A stretch of DNA of 6,161 bases, from positions 1-6,161 of the forward strand of contig DQSO01000119.1 in NCBI GenBank assembly GCA_015663225.1, read 5' to 3'. Source of the stretch: Campylobacterales bacterium (lineage in GTDB: Bacteria > Campylobacterota > Campylobacteria > Campylobacterales > QNZT01). This document shows, piece after piece, positions 1-6,161 of the stretch; the first letter of the stretch is position 1; every line of letters begins with the position of its first letter. The notes under the pieces are model-generated. The model was not told where the DNA came from. It saw only the letters and a program-made list of their open reading frames with translations, and ran no database searches. The translations under genes were made by a program, and so were the position numbers.

Positions 1-864
1 AATAAAGAGATAGATTTTGCAATGGCTATACCAAATGTTGGTAGGTTTCGTGCAAATTATTACTATACTTTTAACTCTGAACTTGCTGCTGCTTTTAGAA
101 TAATTCCTACTGAGATTCCTTCACTTGATGATTTGAATGCTCCTGCTATATTTAAAGAAGTAATAAAGAGAGAAAAGGGACTAATACTTATAACTGGACC
201 AACAGGAAGTGGTAAATCAACAACCCTAGCAGCTCTTTTAAATGAGATAAATATGACTGAACATAAACATATAATAACAATTGAAGATCCTGTAGAATTT
301 ATCCATCAAAATAAAAAATCTCTTTTTTCCCATAGAAATGTAGGGGAAGATACCAAAAGTTTTGCAAATGCACTTAAGTACTCACTAAGAGAAGATCCTG
401 ATATTATACTTATTGGGGAGATGAGAGATAAAGAGACTATAGAAGCAGCACTAACCGCTGCAGAAACTGGTCACTTAGTGTTTGGTACACTTCATACCAA
501 CTCAGCAGTTCAAACAATAAATAGGATTATTGATACTTTTGAAGGAAGTGAGCAAAAACAAGTTAGAAATATGATGAGTATCTCACTAGCTGCTGTTATA
601 TCTCAAATGTTACTACCTAAAAAAGGTAAAGGACGAGTTGCAGCACAAGAGATTATGATAAACAACCATGCTATTGCAAATCTTATTAGAGAAGATAAAA
701 CTCACCAATTATATTCACAAATGCAAGTAAATCAAAACAGTACCGGAATGCAAACTCAAACACAAGTTTTAGCTGATCTTGTAAAAAGAAATATTATAGA
801 TAAAAAAGATGCGATAAAAGTATCAACTCAACCAGATGAGCTTAAAGGTAAAATAGGGATTTAA
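1..864 (+). CDS. pilT: Type IV pilus retraction ATPase PilT (5' end missing)
   Basis: Hexameric cytoplasmic ATPase that powers type IV pilus retraction and twitching motility. The reading frame is open from base 1, and the first codons (NKEIDF..., before the Met at 22) already match PilT, so the true start lies upstream; 287 residues are visible. Counting from codon 1: Walker A GPTGSGKST at 66-74, Asp box IITIEDPVEF at about 91-100, Walker B DPDIILIGEMRD at 132-143 with Glu140, and His box histidines 158 and 165. These fall 64 residues before the Pseudomonas aeruginosa PilT equivalents (Lys136, Glu204, His222, His229, from memory), so about 64 residues are missing and the full protein would be about 350 aa. 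The C-terminal AIANLIRE (224-231) corresponds to the PilT signature AIRNLIRE with Arg changed to Ala. This motif and the GMQT stretch favour PilT over PilB or GspE; a PilT paralogue is the main alternative. It is followed by an A/T repeat and a new promoter, so it is probably not part of the downstream operon. Confidence 0.93.
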   Translation, partial: NKEIDFAMAIPNVGRFRANYYYTFNSELAAAFRIIPTEIPSLDDLNAPAIFKEVIKREKGLILITGPTGSGKSTTLAALLNEINMTEHKHIITIEDPVEFIHQNKKSLFSHRNVGEDTKSFANALKYSLREDPDIILIGEMRDKETIEAALTAAETGHLVFGTLHTNSAVQTINRIIDTFEGSEQKQVRNMMSISLAAVISQMLLPKKGKGRVAAQEIMINNHAIANLIREDKTHQLYSQMQVNQNSTGMQTQTQVLADLVKRNIIDKKDAIKVSTQPDELKGKIGI

Positions 865-898
865 TTTTAAATTTTAAATTTTAAATTAAATTAAATTA
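863..898. repeat. All-A/T tandem repeat upstream of the cvpA promoter
   Basis: Three perfect copies of the 7-mer AATTTTA (863-883) run directly into three copies of the 5-mer AATTA (884-898). The first copy overlaps the pilT stop codon TAA (862-864). The tract ends 18 bases before the -10 hexamer, in the place where Campylobacterota promoters carry A/T-rich periodic sequence instead of a -35 box. It may therefore act as an UP-like or bendable element. Bases 859-867 can also pair with 883-891, but every pair is A-U and no clear U-run follows, so a terminator role is weak. Confidence 0.7.
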
Positions 899-913
899 AG
901 ACTGAATAAAATT

Positions 914-922
914 TGTTATAAT
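914..922 (+). promoter_or_regulatory. Extended -10 promoter for the cvpA-fur-lysS-glyA operon
   Basis: TGTTATAAT is a perfect extended -10 (TGn followed by TATAAT at 917-922). No -35 box stands at the usual distance (about 894-899 is AATTAA). The combination of a strong extended -10 with A/T-rich upstream DNA is the housekeeping sigma promoter style known in Campylobacter and Helicobacter. Transcription would start near 929, leaving a leader of roughly 15 nt before the cvpA start. It is the only convincing promoter in the window and probably drives the whole downstream gene run. Confidence 0.75.
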
Positions 923-943
923 GAAATAAAAAGTGGGTTTACA

Positions 944-1495
944 TTGGAAAGTTTGACATTATTTGATATAGCGAGTGTTGGTTTTATACTTTTTCTAGGT
1001 ATTAAAGGAATTTTAAGAGGTTTTATAAAAGAATTTTTTGGCCTTATTGGTATCATTGGTGGTATATACATAGGTTCTAGGTATGCTTCAAAGGTTGGTG
1101 AATACATAGATATAAACTTTCTAAATCTTGATAATAAATCAGCACTTTATCTTATTGGTTTTATCGTTGTATTTATACTTTTTTGGCTTATCGCTTCACT
1201 ACTTGGATCACTTTTTAGCAATGTTGCAAATATGAATGGTGCTGGTATTATAGATAAAATTTTAGGTTTTATTGTCGGTGGTGCTAAAATATTTTTTATT
1301 ATTTCTATTATGATATACATACTTTCAAGTATAAATTTAATAAAAGATAGAACAACATCTTTGTTTAAAGATAGTGTCATCTATCCAATATATCTTGAGT
1401 ATGGAGAAAAAATTGTAAAACTGGATAAAGATCAGAAAATTCAAAATAAGATTAAAGAGAAAATAGAAATTTTAGATGCTAATCTTTCACAATAG
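944..1495 (+). CDS. CvpA-family inner membrane protein
   Basis: A 183-residue hydrophobic protein of the CvpA family, named after an E. coli gene needed for colicin V production. The biochemical function is not settled; family members are inner membrane proteins linked to envelope stress tolerance. Four likely membrane segments can be seen at about 7-22, 32-48, 66-90 and 107-131, with a basic loop KGILRGFIKE (21-30) between the first two that is typical of the family, and a charged Lys/Glu-rich C-terminal tail (about 154-178). The start is TTG at 944: no in-frame ATG precedes the family-typical LFDI beginning, and a weak AGTGGG (932-937) lies 6 nt upstream. TTG at 953 would be an alternative. 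It is the first gene after the promoter at 914-922 and is followed 12 nt later by fur, as in the Campylobacter jejuni order (Cj0399-Cj0400, from memory). I am sure of the family and unsure of the role. Confidence 0.85.
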   Translation: MESLTLFDIASVGFILFLGIKGILRGFIKEFFGLIGIIGGIYIGSRYASKVGEYIDINFLNLDNKSALYLIGFIVVFILFWLIASLLGSLFSNVANMNGAGIIDKILGFIVGGAKIFFIISIMIYILSSINLIKDRTTSLFKDSVIYPIYLEYGEKIVKLDKDQKIQNKIKEKIEILDANLSQ

Positions 1496-1498
1496 GGA
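1494..1498 (+). promoter_or_regulatory. Ribosome binding site that decides the fur start
   Basis: AGGGA overlaps the cvpA stop codon TAG (1493-1495). It lies 9 nt before the ATG at 1508, a workable distance, but directly abuts the TTG at 1499. This favours ATG 1508 as the fur start over the longer TTG version. Confidence 0.6.
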
Positions 1499-1507
1499 TT
1501 GCAAATA

Positions 1508-1951
1508 ATGCAAAATTTTGAAAAACTATTAAGTAAATTTAAACTTCTTCTTAAAGAAAATGGCTTAAATTTTACAACACAAAGAGAGTTGGTTTTAAAA
1601 ACTCTCTTTAACTATTTAGGACACTTTACACCAGAAGATTTACATATGCTAATCAAAAAAAATAATCCTGATTCTAATGTTGGAGTCACTACAATTTATA
1701 GGACTCTAAACCTTTTAGAATCCAATCATATAGTTACTTCTATATCATTTGGAATACAGGGTAAAAAATATGAACTAGGCAATAAACCTCACCACGATCA
1801 CCTAATATGTAACCAGTGTGGTAAAATTGTTGAGTTTGAAGACCCAACGATAGAAGAACTTCAAGAAAAAATAGCTAAAATGCACGACTTTAAACTAACA
1901 GAACATATCATGCAACTATATGGAGTATGCAAAGATTGTCAAGACAAATAG
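1508..1951 (+). CDS. fur: Ferric uptake regulator Fur
   Basis: Iron-responsive DNA-binding repressor of iron uptake genes; dimeric and cytoplasmic. With ATG 1508 it has 147 residues. A winged-helix DNA-binding domain occupies about 1-85, with recognition helix region [14 protein letters not shown] (58-71). The metal-binding dimerisation domain follows: HHDH at 95-98, Glu89, Glu109, Glu116 and His133 match the regulatory sites of H. pylori Fur with an offset of one. Two CxxC pairs (C101/C104 and C141/C144) form the structural zinc site. Glu at 89 and 109, where peroxide-sensing PerR has Asp, supports Fur rather than PerR. A longer form from TTG 1499 would add MQI, but spacing to AGGGA argues against it. 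The gene lies 12 nt after cvpA and 11 nt before lysS with no promoter of its own, so it is expected to be expressed from the cvpA promoter. A perfect inverted repeat lies inside its coding sequence (1581-1609). Confidence 0.93.
   Translation: MQNFEKLLSKFKLLLKENGLNFTTQRELVLKTLFNYLGHFTPEDLHMLIKKNNPDSNVGVTTIYRTLNLLESNHIVTSISFGIQGKKYELGNKPHHDHLICNQCGKIVEFEDPTIEELQEKIAKMHDFKLTEHIMQLYGVCKDCQDK
1581..1609 (+). repeat. Perfect 10-bp inverted repeat inside fur
   Basis: AAAGAGAGTT (1581-1590) is the exact reverse complement of AACTCTCTTT (1600-1609), separated by a 9-nt loop. In RNA it would form a hairpin with three G-C pairs, about 75 nt into the fur coding sequence, over codons for the [10 protein letters not shown] helix. 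No U-tract follows on either strand, so it does not look like an intrinsic terminator. It may be chance in A/T-rich coding DNA, or a structure affecting translation or mRNA stability. Confidence 0.5.
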
Positions 1952-1954
1952 GAG
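1950..1954 (+). promoter_or_regulatory. Ribosome binding site of lysS, overlapping the fur stop
   Basis: AGGAG shares two bases with the fur stop codon TAG (1949-1951) and lies 8 nt before TTG 1963. This is the main support for the TTG start of lysS, and it suggests translational coupling with fur. Confidence 0.75.
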
Positions 1955-1962
1955 AATAAAAG

Positions 1963-3480
1963 TTGATATTTAATAATACATATGAACTTCAAAGGCTTGA
2001 AAAAGCAAAAACATTAAAAGAGTTGGGATACAACCCATATGCTCACAATATAACTAAACAATGCTCACTAAACAAATTTACTGAAGAGTTTAACTACTTA
2101 ATAGAGAGTGAAGAAAAAAGAGATGAAAACAAAAGTAAAAAAGTAACTGGTAGAATAAAATTTTTAAGACTTATGGGAAAAGCCGCATTTGTAAAGATAG
2201 AGGATGAGAGTGGTCTACTTCAAATTTATGTAGCTCGTGATAATCTTCCTGAAGGATTTTACAATACTGTATTTAAAAAACTCATAGAAGTTGGAGATAT
2301 TATAGGTGTTGAAGGTTTTCCTTTTGTTACCAAAACTGGAGAGCTTTCACTTCATGCAACTTCACTTGAACTAGTTACTAAATCAGTAAAACCACTTCCT
2401 GAAAAATTTCATGGTCTTCAAGATAAAGAGCTTCGATATAGACAAAGATACCTTGACATGATAATGAACAATGATGTAAAAAAAATCTTTAAAACAAGAG
2501 GTAAAATTGTTAGTATCATGCGAAGATTTTTAGAAGATAAAGGTTTTTTAGAAGTTGAAACTCCTATGATGCATCCTTTAAGTGGTGGAGCAACTGCAAG
2601 ACCATTTATCACTCATCATAATGCACTTGATCTACAAAGATACCTAAGAATTGCACCTGAATTATATCTAAAAAGATTAGTTGTTGGTGGATTTGAAGCT
2701 GTCTTTGAGATAAATAGAAGCTTTAGAAATGAAGGTATGGATCAAACTCATAACCCTGAGTTTACAATGCTAGAATTTTACTGGGCATATCATACATATG
2801 AAGATTTGATGGCACTTACTGAAGAGATGATAACCCTTCTACTAAAAGAGTTAAATCTTGATACAAAACTTCCTTATGGCGAAGATATTATAGACTACTC
2901 TACTCCATTTGCAAAGATAACTTGGAGGGACTCTATTATAAATATCGGTGGAGTTGATGAATCTATACTTGATGACACTGATGCAATGAAAAAGTTTCTA
3001 CATGATAATGGGATAGATACACCAAATGGTCTTAGTATTGGTAAATTACAAGCTGAACTATTTGATGAATTTGTTGAGAAAAAGCTTATTAATCCTACAT
3101 TTATCACTCACTATCCAGCAGATATTAGTCCACTTGCTAGAAGAAATGATGAAAATTTAGACCTTACAGATAGATTTGAGTTTTTTGTAGCAGGAAAAGA
3201 GATAGCAAATGGCTACAATGAATTAAATGATCCAGTAGATCAATATGAGAGATTTGAAGATCAGTTAAAAGCTAAAGAGGCTGGAGATGATGAAGCAAAT
3301 GATATGGATGAAGATTATGTACATGCTTTAGGATATGGTATGAGTCCAACAGCAGGAGAAGGTATAGGTATAGATAGACTTGTAATGTTGCTTACAAATC
3401 AACACTCAATCAGAGATGTAATACTATTTCCAGCAATGAAACCACTAAGAAAAGAAGAAACTAAAGAGGGGAAAAAATAG
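1963..3480 (+). CDS. lysS: Lysyl-tRNA synthetase, class II
   Basis: Charges tRNA-Lys with lysine using ATP in the cytoplasm; essential for translation. The 505 residues are the usual full length. An N-terminal anticodon-binding OB fold covers about 60-140 ([21 protein letters not shown] at its start). The class II catalytic core follows: motif 1 near 188-203 ([10 protein letters not shown]), motif 2 at 254-267 ([14 protein letters not shown]) and motif 3 at 459-475 ([17 protein letters not shown]). The lysine-pocket region [15 protein letters not shown] (380-394) and ELNDPVDQ (420-427) are standard for bacterial LysS, and the acidic stretch before motif 3 ([10 protein letters not shown]) is also normal for the family. 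The start is TTG 1963, supported by AGGAG 8 nt upstream; no ATG fits the conserved N-terminus. glyA begins at the base after its stop codon. Nothing points to truncation or a paralogous EpmA/GenX, which lack the OB domain. Confidence 0.97.
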   Translation: MIFNNTYELQRLEKAKTLKELGYNPYAHNITKQCSLNKFTEEFNYLIESEEKRDENKSKKVTGRIKFLRLMGKAAFVKIEDESGLLQIYVARDNLPEGFYNTVFKKLIEVGDIIGVEGFPFVTKTGELSLHATSLELVTKSVKPLPEKFHGLQDKELRYRQRYLDMIMNNDVKKIFKTRGKIVSIMRRFLEDKGFLEVETPMMHPLSGGATARPFITHHNALDLQRYLRIAPELYLKRLVVGGFEAVFEINRSFRNEGMDQTHNPEFTMLEFYWAYHTYEDLMALTEEMITLLLKELNLDTKLPYGEDIIDYSTPFAKITWRDSIINIGGVDESILDDTDAMKKFLHDNGIDTPNGLSIGKLQAELFDEFVEKKLINPTFITHYPADISPLARRNDENLDLTDRFEFFVAGKEIANGYNELNDPVDQYERFEDQLKAKEAGDDEANDMDEDYVHALGYGMSPTAGEGIGIDRLVMLLTNQHSIRDVILFPAMKPLRKEETKEGKK

Positions 3481-4728
3481 ATGAATTTTATGCAAAATGA
3501 TGATCCAAAAGTATATGAAATATTACAAAATGAGTTAGTAAGACAGACTGATCACTTAGAGATGATTGCTAGCGAAAACTTTACTTTTCCTGCAGTTATG
3601 GAAGCTATGGGAAGTATTTTTACAAACAAATATGCAGAAGGTTATCCGTACAAAAGATACTATGGTGGATGTGAGTTTGCTGATCAGGTAGAACAACTAG
3701 CTATTGACAGAGTAAAAGAACTTTTTGGTTGCAAATATGCAAATGTACAACCACACTCTGGAAGTCAAGCAAATGCAGGTGTATATCAAGCACTACTTAA
3801 GCCATTTGATAAAATCCTTGGTATGGATTTAAGTCATGGTGGACATTTAACTCATGGTAGTAAAGTAAGTAGTTCTGGTAAAACTTACCAAAGTTTTTTC
3901 TATGGTGTAGAGATGGATGGTAGAATAAACTACGATAAAGTAATGGATATTGCAAAAGCAGTTAAACCAAAGATGATTATCTGTGGTGCTAGTGCATATG
4001 CAAGAGAGATTGACTTTGCTAAATTTAGAGAGATAGCTGACGAGGTTGGAGCTATTCTTTTTGCAGATATAGCACATATTGCTGGTCTTGTTGCAGCTGA
4101 TGAACACCCTAGTCCATTTCCTTATTGTGATGTTGTATCAAGTACAACTCATAAAACTTTAAGAGGTCCTAGAGGTGGTATCATCTTAACCAATGATGAA
4201 GATATAGCTAAAAAAGTTAATTCTGCGATATTTCCTGGTATTCAAGGTGGGCCTTTGGTTCATGTTATCGCGGCTAAAGCTATTGCATTTGGCGAAAATC
4301 TTAAACCTGAGTGGAAAGAGTATGCAAAAGATGTTAAAGCAAATGCAAAAGTATTAGCTGAAGTTTTAATAGACCGAGGTTATGATATAGTTAGTGGTGG
4401 TACAGATAATCACTTGGTTCTTGTATCATTTTTAGATAAAGATTTTAGTGGTAAAGATGCTGATGAAGCTTTAGGACTTGCTGGAATAACTGTAAATAAA
4501 AATACTGTACCAGGAGAGAGACGAAGTCCATTTGTAACAAGTGGTATCAGAATAGGCTCACCTGCTCTTACTGCAAGAGGTATGAAAGTAAAAGAATTTA
4601 AACTTATTGCAAATAAAATTGCAGATATTTTAGATAATGTAAAAAATAAAGAACTTTGTGATAAAATAAAAAGTGAAATAAAAGAGCTTGCATCAGGATT
4701 TAAAATCTATGATAGAGCTATCTATTAA
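3481..4728 (+). CDS. glyA: Serine hydroxymethyltransferase
   Basis: PLP-dependent cytoplasmic enzyme that interconverts serine plus tetrahydrofolate with glycine plus 5,10-methylene-tetrahydrofolate, the main one-carbon source for purine, thymidylate and methionine synthesis. It has 415 residues, normal length. Lys225 in [16 protein letters not shown] is the PLP Schiff-base lysine (E. coli Lys229). Asp196 and His199 in [10 protein letters not shown] contact the cofactor ring, Ser31 in SENF and Tyr51/Tyr61 match active-site positions, and Arg357 in [10 protein letters not shown] binds the substrate carboxylate. All key residues are present. ATG 3481 directly follows the lysS stop with no gap; its ribosome binding site GAGGGG (3466-3471) lies within the lysS end, 9 nt upstream. 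An internal ATG at 3490 would be 18 nt from that site and is less likely. The abutting arrangement predicts translational coupling to lysS. Confidence 0.97.
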   Translation: MNFMQNDDPKVYEILQNELVRQTDHLEMIASENFTFPAVMEAMGSIFTNKYAEGYPYKRYYGGCEFADQVEQLAIDRVKELFGCKYANVQPHSGSQANAGVYQALLKPFDKILGMDLSHGGHLTHGSKVSSSGKTYQSFFYGVEMDGRINYDKVMDIAKAVKPKMIICGASAYAREIDFAKFREIADEVGAILFADIAHIAGLVAADEHPSPFPYCDVVSSTTHKTLRGPRGGIILTNDEDIAKKVNSAIFPGIQGGPLVHVIAAKAIAFGENLKPEWKEYAKDVKANAKVLAEVLIDRGYDIVSGGTDNHLVLVSFLDKDFSGKDADEALGLAGITVNKNTVPGERRSPFVTSGIRIGSPALTARGMKVKEFKLIANKIADILDNVKNKELCDKIKSEIKELASGFKIYDRAIY

Positions 4729-4740
4729 GGTCTGTTTATA

Positions 4741-5283
4741 ATGTATAGTGTTGATGTTACCCTTATAAAGATGTTGACTGATCACTACTATATTAAGAGT
4801 GATAAGATAACAAATAAGGTTAACTTCAAAAATAGACTTTTTTTTGATAAATATGAGAGGGTTAACAGTATGTTAAGTCGTACTGTTATGAATAATTATG
4901 ATAAAGGTCAAATTATAGTAGCTCATAACTTGATAAATAGTAGAGATAAAGTAGAAAATATTGTTTTTGATTACAATGGTAGAAACAGTGAAAAATTTTG
5001 GCATAGAGCACAGTTGATGTTACGAGAAGAGGGTTTTTTAAACTTTACTGCTTATGAAACAAAAACACCAGGTCATTTGCATCTTTATATTCATAAGGGT
5101 CATACAACACTTGGAGAAGCTGTACAACTAGCAAATAGACTATCAGCCAAGTTAGCTCAAAAGCTACCTAAAGAGTGGAAGATGTTTCCATCGACGGATA
5201 TACCAAAAGAGTTTAATATATTAAACCTACCAAAGAAGGTTTACAATAAAGAGAGAGGAACATCTTGGGCGAAACATATGTAG
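4741..5283 (+). CDS. DUF1882 protein with primase-polymerase-like motifs
   Basis: A 180-residue soluble protein with no signal peptide or membrane segment. It matches the Campylobacterota DUF1882 proteins found next to glyA (C. jejuni Cj0403, H. pylori HP0184, from memory); its role is unknown to me. The second half carries motifs in the order seen in archaeo-eukaryotic primase/polymerase (AEP) domains: NIVFDYNG (73-80) where AEPs have the hhDhD metal motif; [13 protein letters not shown] (108-120) where they have sGxGxHhhh; a helix with [14 protein letters not shown] (127-140); then [17 protein letters not shown] (148-164), resembling the FFPSQD...GNLIALP stretch of AEP domains in TOTE-type proteins. 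The second motif I acid appears to be Asn79, so catalysis is doubtful. The fold assignment is my inference. ATG 4741 has AAGG (4727-4730) 10 nt upstream, overlapping the glyA stop codon. The N-terminal 60 residues show no motif I recognise. Confidence 0.85.
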   Translation: MYSVDVTLIKMLTDHYYIKSDKITNKVNFKNRLFFDKYERVNSMLSRTVMNNYDKGQIIVAHNLINSRDKVENIVFDYNGRNSEKFWHRAQLMLREEGFLNFTAYETKTPGHLHLYIHKGHTTLGEAVQLANRLSAKLAQKLPKEWKMFPSTDIPKEFNILNLPKKVYNKERGTSWAKHM

Positions 5284-5293
5284 CTCAAGAACT

Positions 5294-5299
5294 AGGAGG
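5294..5299 (+). promoter_or_regulatory. Consensus ribosome binding site of the SPOR gene
   Basis: AGGAGG, the full Shine-Dalgarno consensus, lies 5 nt before ATG 5305 and fixes that start. It is the strongest ribosome binding site in the window. Confidence 0.85.
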
Positions 5300-5304
5300 A
5301 AATT

Positions 5305-6161
5305 ATGGAAAATTATGAAGATATACAAGATGGTATTAAAAGAGAAGCAGGTGCGCTATCTCAAACTACACAAGAGAGACTTGCCGGTATGCGAAAAAAA
5401 GCAGATCTTAGTGATATAATACTCGAAAAAGAACATAGTTCACATGATAAAAAGAAGAAACTGCTCCTAGGTACAGCTTCACTTGTTCTAATATTTTTAA
5501 TAGTTCTAATAATATCAAAGATGCTTACTGAGTCTTCTAATAAAAGTGTAAAAACCGATTCAGAAAAAAATAATACACTATCATCTGAAATTCAAAAAGT
5601 AGCAGAGATCCCAGCAGTAACTCCAGTAAGTAAAACATCAACTGAAAGTACAGTAGTTACACCACCTATTTCAACCAAAAAAGCAGAAGTACTAAGTGAT
5701 ACTGATTTAAAATTTGAAGAAATGGTTAGAAAACTTAAAGAACAGGATGCCAAAGAGAGTGCTAGCGAAACTCCAACTACAAATGTAGTGATACCTACTG
5801 AAAAAATAGCAGAAACTAAAAATACAATTTTGAAAAAAAGCAGTAATATAAAAATAATATCTACTCCAATTGCTAAACCTAAAGTAGTTACAAAAAAACC
5901 AAAAAGTATAGATATAAAAATACCATCTTTTAAAGAATTTTCAGCAGGAAAAAGTGGATATTATATTCAAGTAGGAGCAACAACTAAGTCTAAACCAAAT
6001 CGCACACTATCAAATAAAATCAAATCTAATGGATTTTCATACATAACTCACTCTATTGTTGTAAAAGGAAGAAAATTTACTAAAATTTTAGTTGGACCTT
6101 TTAGTTCAAAAAATGCTGCTCATGCTAAAATGGGAATGGTTAAGGCTACGATTAACCCTCA
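5305..6161 (+). CDS. SPOR-domain membrane protein (3' end missing)
   Basis: Bitopic inner membrane protein expected to bind septal peptidoglycan through a SPOR domain, as do FtsN- and DedD-like division proteins. The frame is open from ATG 5305 to the window edge, giving 285 complete codons without a stop. In order: a charged cytoplasmic N-terminus (1-52) ending in HDKKKK; one membrane segment at about 53-73 (LLLGTASLVLIFLIVLIISKM), oriented N-in by the lysines; a periplasmic Ser/Thr/Lys/Pro-rich linker of low complexity (about 74-212); and a SPOR domain from about 217, recognisable from GYYIQVGAT, an internal KSNGFSY, and KFTKILVGPFSSKNAA. The domain is nearly finished at the last base, so probably only a few to some tens of residues are missing. 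It lies 21 nt after the DUF1882 gene, the same order as C. jejuni Cj0403-Cj0404 from memory. The SPOR call is strong; equating it with FtsN would go beyond the sequence. Confidence 0.88.
   Translation, partial: MENYEDIQDGIKREAGALSQTTQERLAGMRKKADLSDIILEKEHSSHDKKKKLLLGTASLVLIFLIVLIISKMLTESSNKSVKTDSEKNNTLSSEIQKVAEIPAVTPVSKTSTESTVVTPPISTKKAEVLSDTDLKFEEMVRKLKEQDAKESASETPTTNVVIPTEKIAETKNTILKKSSNIKIISTPIAKPKVVTKKPKSIDIKIPSFKEFSAGKSGYYIQVGATTKSKPNRTLSNKIKSNGFSYITHSIVVKGRKFTKILVGPFSSKNAAHAKMGMVKATINP

Larger units (their letters stand above)
914..6161 (+). other. Probable operon: cvpA-fur-lysS-glyA-DUF1882-SPOR
   Basis: Six same-strand genes follow the promoter at 914-922 with gaps of 12, 11, 0, 12 and 21 nt. 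Ribosome binding sites of fur, lysS, glyA and the DUF1882 gene overlap the preceding gene or its stop codon. None of the gaps can hold a terminator or a full promoter. The order is conserved in Campylobacter, from memory. The operon may continue past the window end. Confidence 0.75.

Noticed and set aside
859..891. Possible terminator after pilT, with 859-867 pairing to 883-891
   Set aside because: All stem pairs are A-U, the loop is 15 nt and no clear U-tract follows. The pairing is a by-product of the A/T tandem repeat.
896..935. Possible Fur box at the cvpA promoter
   Set aside because: ATAATGAAAT resembles part of a Fur half site, but no inverted partner is present, so autoregulation cannot be supported from sequence.
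916..1380. Minus-strand reading frames opposite cvpA (916-1107 and 1147-1380)
   Set aside because: They are antisense shadows of the membrane-protein coding sequence, have no ribosome binding site and encode no recognisable protein. Those opposite lysS (2418-2612, 2895-3107) and glyA (3847-4107) are rejected for the same reason.
1508..1951. PerR or Zur instead of Fur
   Set aside because: Glu89 and Glu109 stand where PerR has Asp, the HHDH and double CxxC pattern matches H. pylori Fur residue for residue, and the operon position matches Campylobacter fur.
3269..3315. Acidic insertion in LysS ([15 protein letters not shown]) as an unusual feature
   Set aside because: This stretch before motif 3 is normal in bacterial lysyl-tRNA synthetases.
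4132..4148. Inverted repeat GTTGTA...TACAAC in glyA
   Set aside because: It is only 6 bp, lies in codons next to the PLP-lysine motif, and is explained by protein constraint and chance.
4838..4845. Run of eight T in the DUF1882 gene, and runs of eight A in fur (1655-1662) and lysS (2478-2485), as phase-variable tracts
   Set aside because: A/T runs of this length are expected in such A/T-rich DNA. Known contingency tracts in this group are mainly longer G/C runs, and phase variation of lysS would be lethal.

Overview
The window looks like chromosome from a member of the Campylobacterota (the former Epsilonproteobacteria). The DNA is AT-rich, by eye about one third GC. Arginine is mostly AGA. 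The one recognisable promoter has an extended -10 (TGnTATAAT) and no -35. The gene order cvpA–fur–lysS–glyA–DUF1882–SPOR is, from memory, the order of the Campylobacter jejuni Cj0399–Cj0404 block. Helicobacter pylori keeps a similar set without fur (HP0181–HP0184). A pilT gene just upstream points away from Campylobacter proper and towards a piliated environmental relative of the Sulfurimonas/Arcobacter kind, but the genus cannot be fixed from this window.

Layout: every gene is on the + strand. Positions 1–864 hold the 3' four fifths of a pilT-type retraction ATPase whose start lies before the window. Positions 865–943 are the only real intergenic gap and contain an all-A/T tandem repeat followed by a promoter. 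From 944 to the end there is one tight run of genes: cvpA-like membrane protein, fur, lysS, glyA, a DUF1882 protein and a SPOR-domain membrane protein cut by the window end. Gaps between these genes are 0 to 21 nt, most ribosome binding sites overlap the preceding stop codon, and I see no second promoter or terminator, so they are probably one transcription unit.

How the genes fit together: the operon mixes an iron-responsive regulator (Fur), two housekeeping enzymes (lysyl-tRNA synthetase and serine hydroxymethyltransferase), two envelope proteins (CvpA, SPOR) and one poorly characterised protein. There is no obvious single pathway. The arrangement makes fur depend on the promoter in front of cvpA.

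The most interesting item is the DUF1882 protein (4741–5283). Its second half carries motifs that resemble those of archaeo-eukaryotic primase/polymerase (AEP) domains, with one expected metal-binding acid apparently replaced by asparagine. Otherwise the window is an ordinary conserved housekeeping region. I see no mobile element, CRISPR array, RNA gene or defence system.
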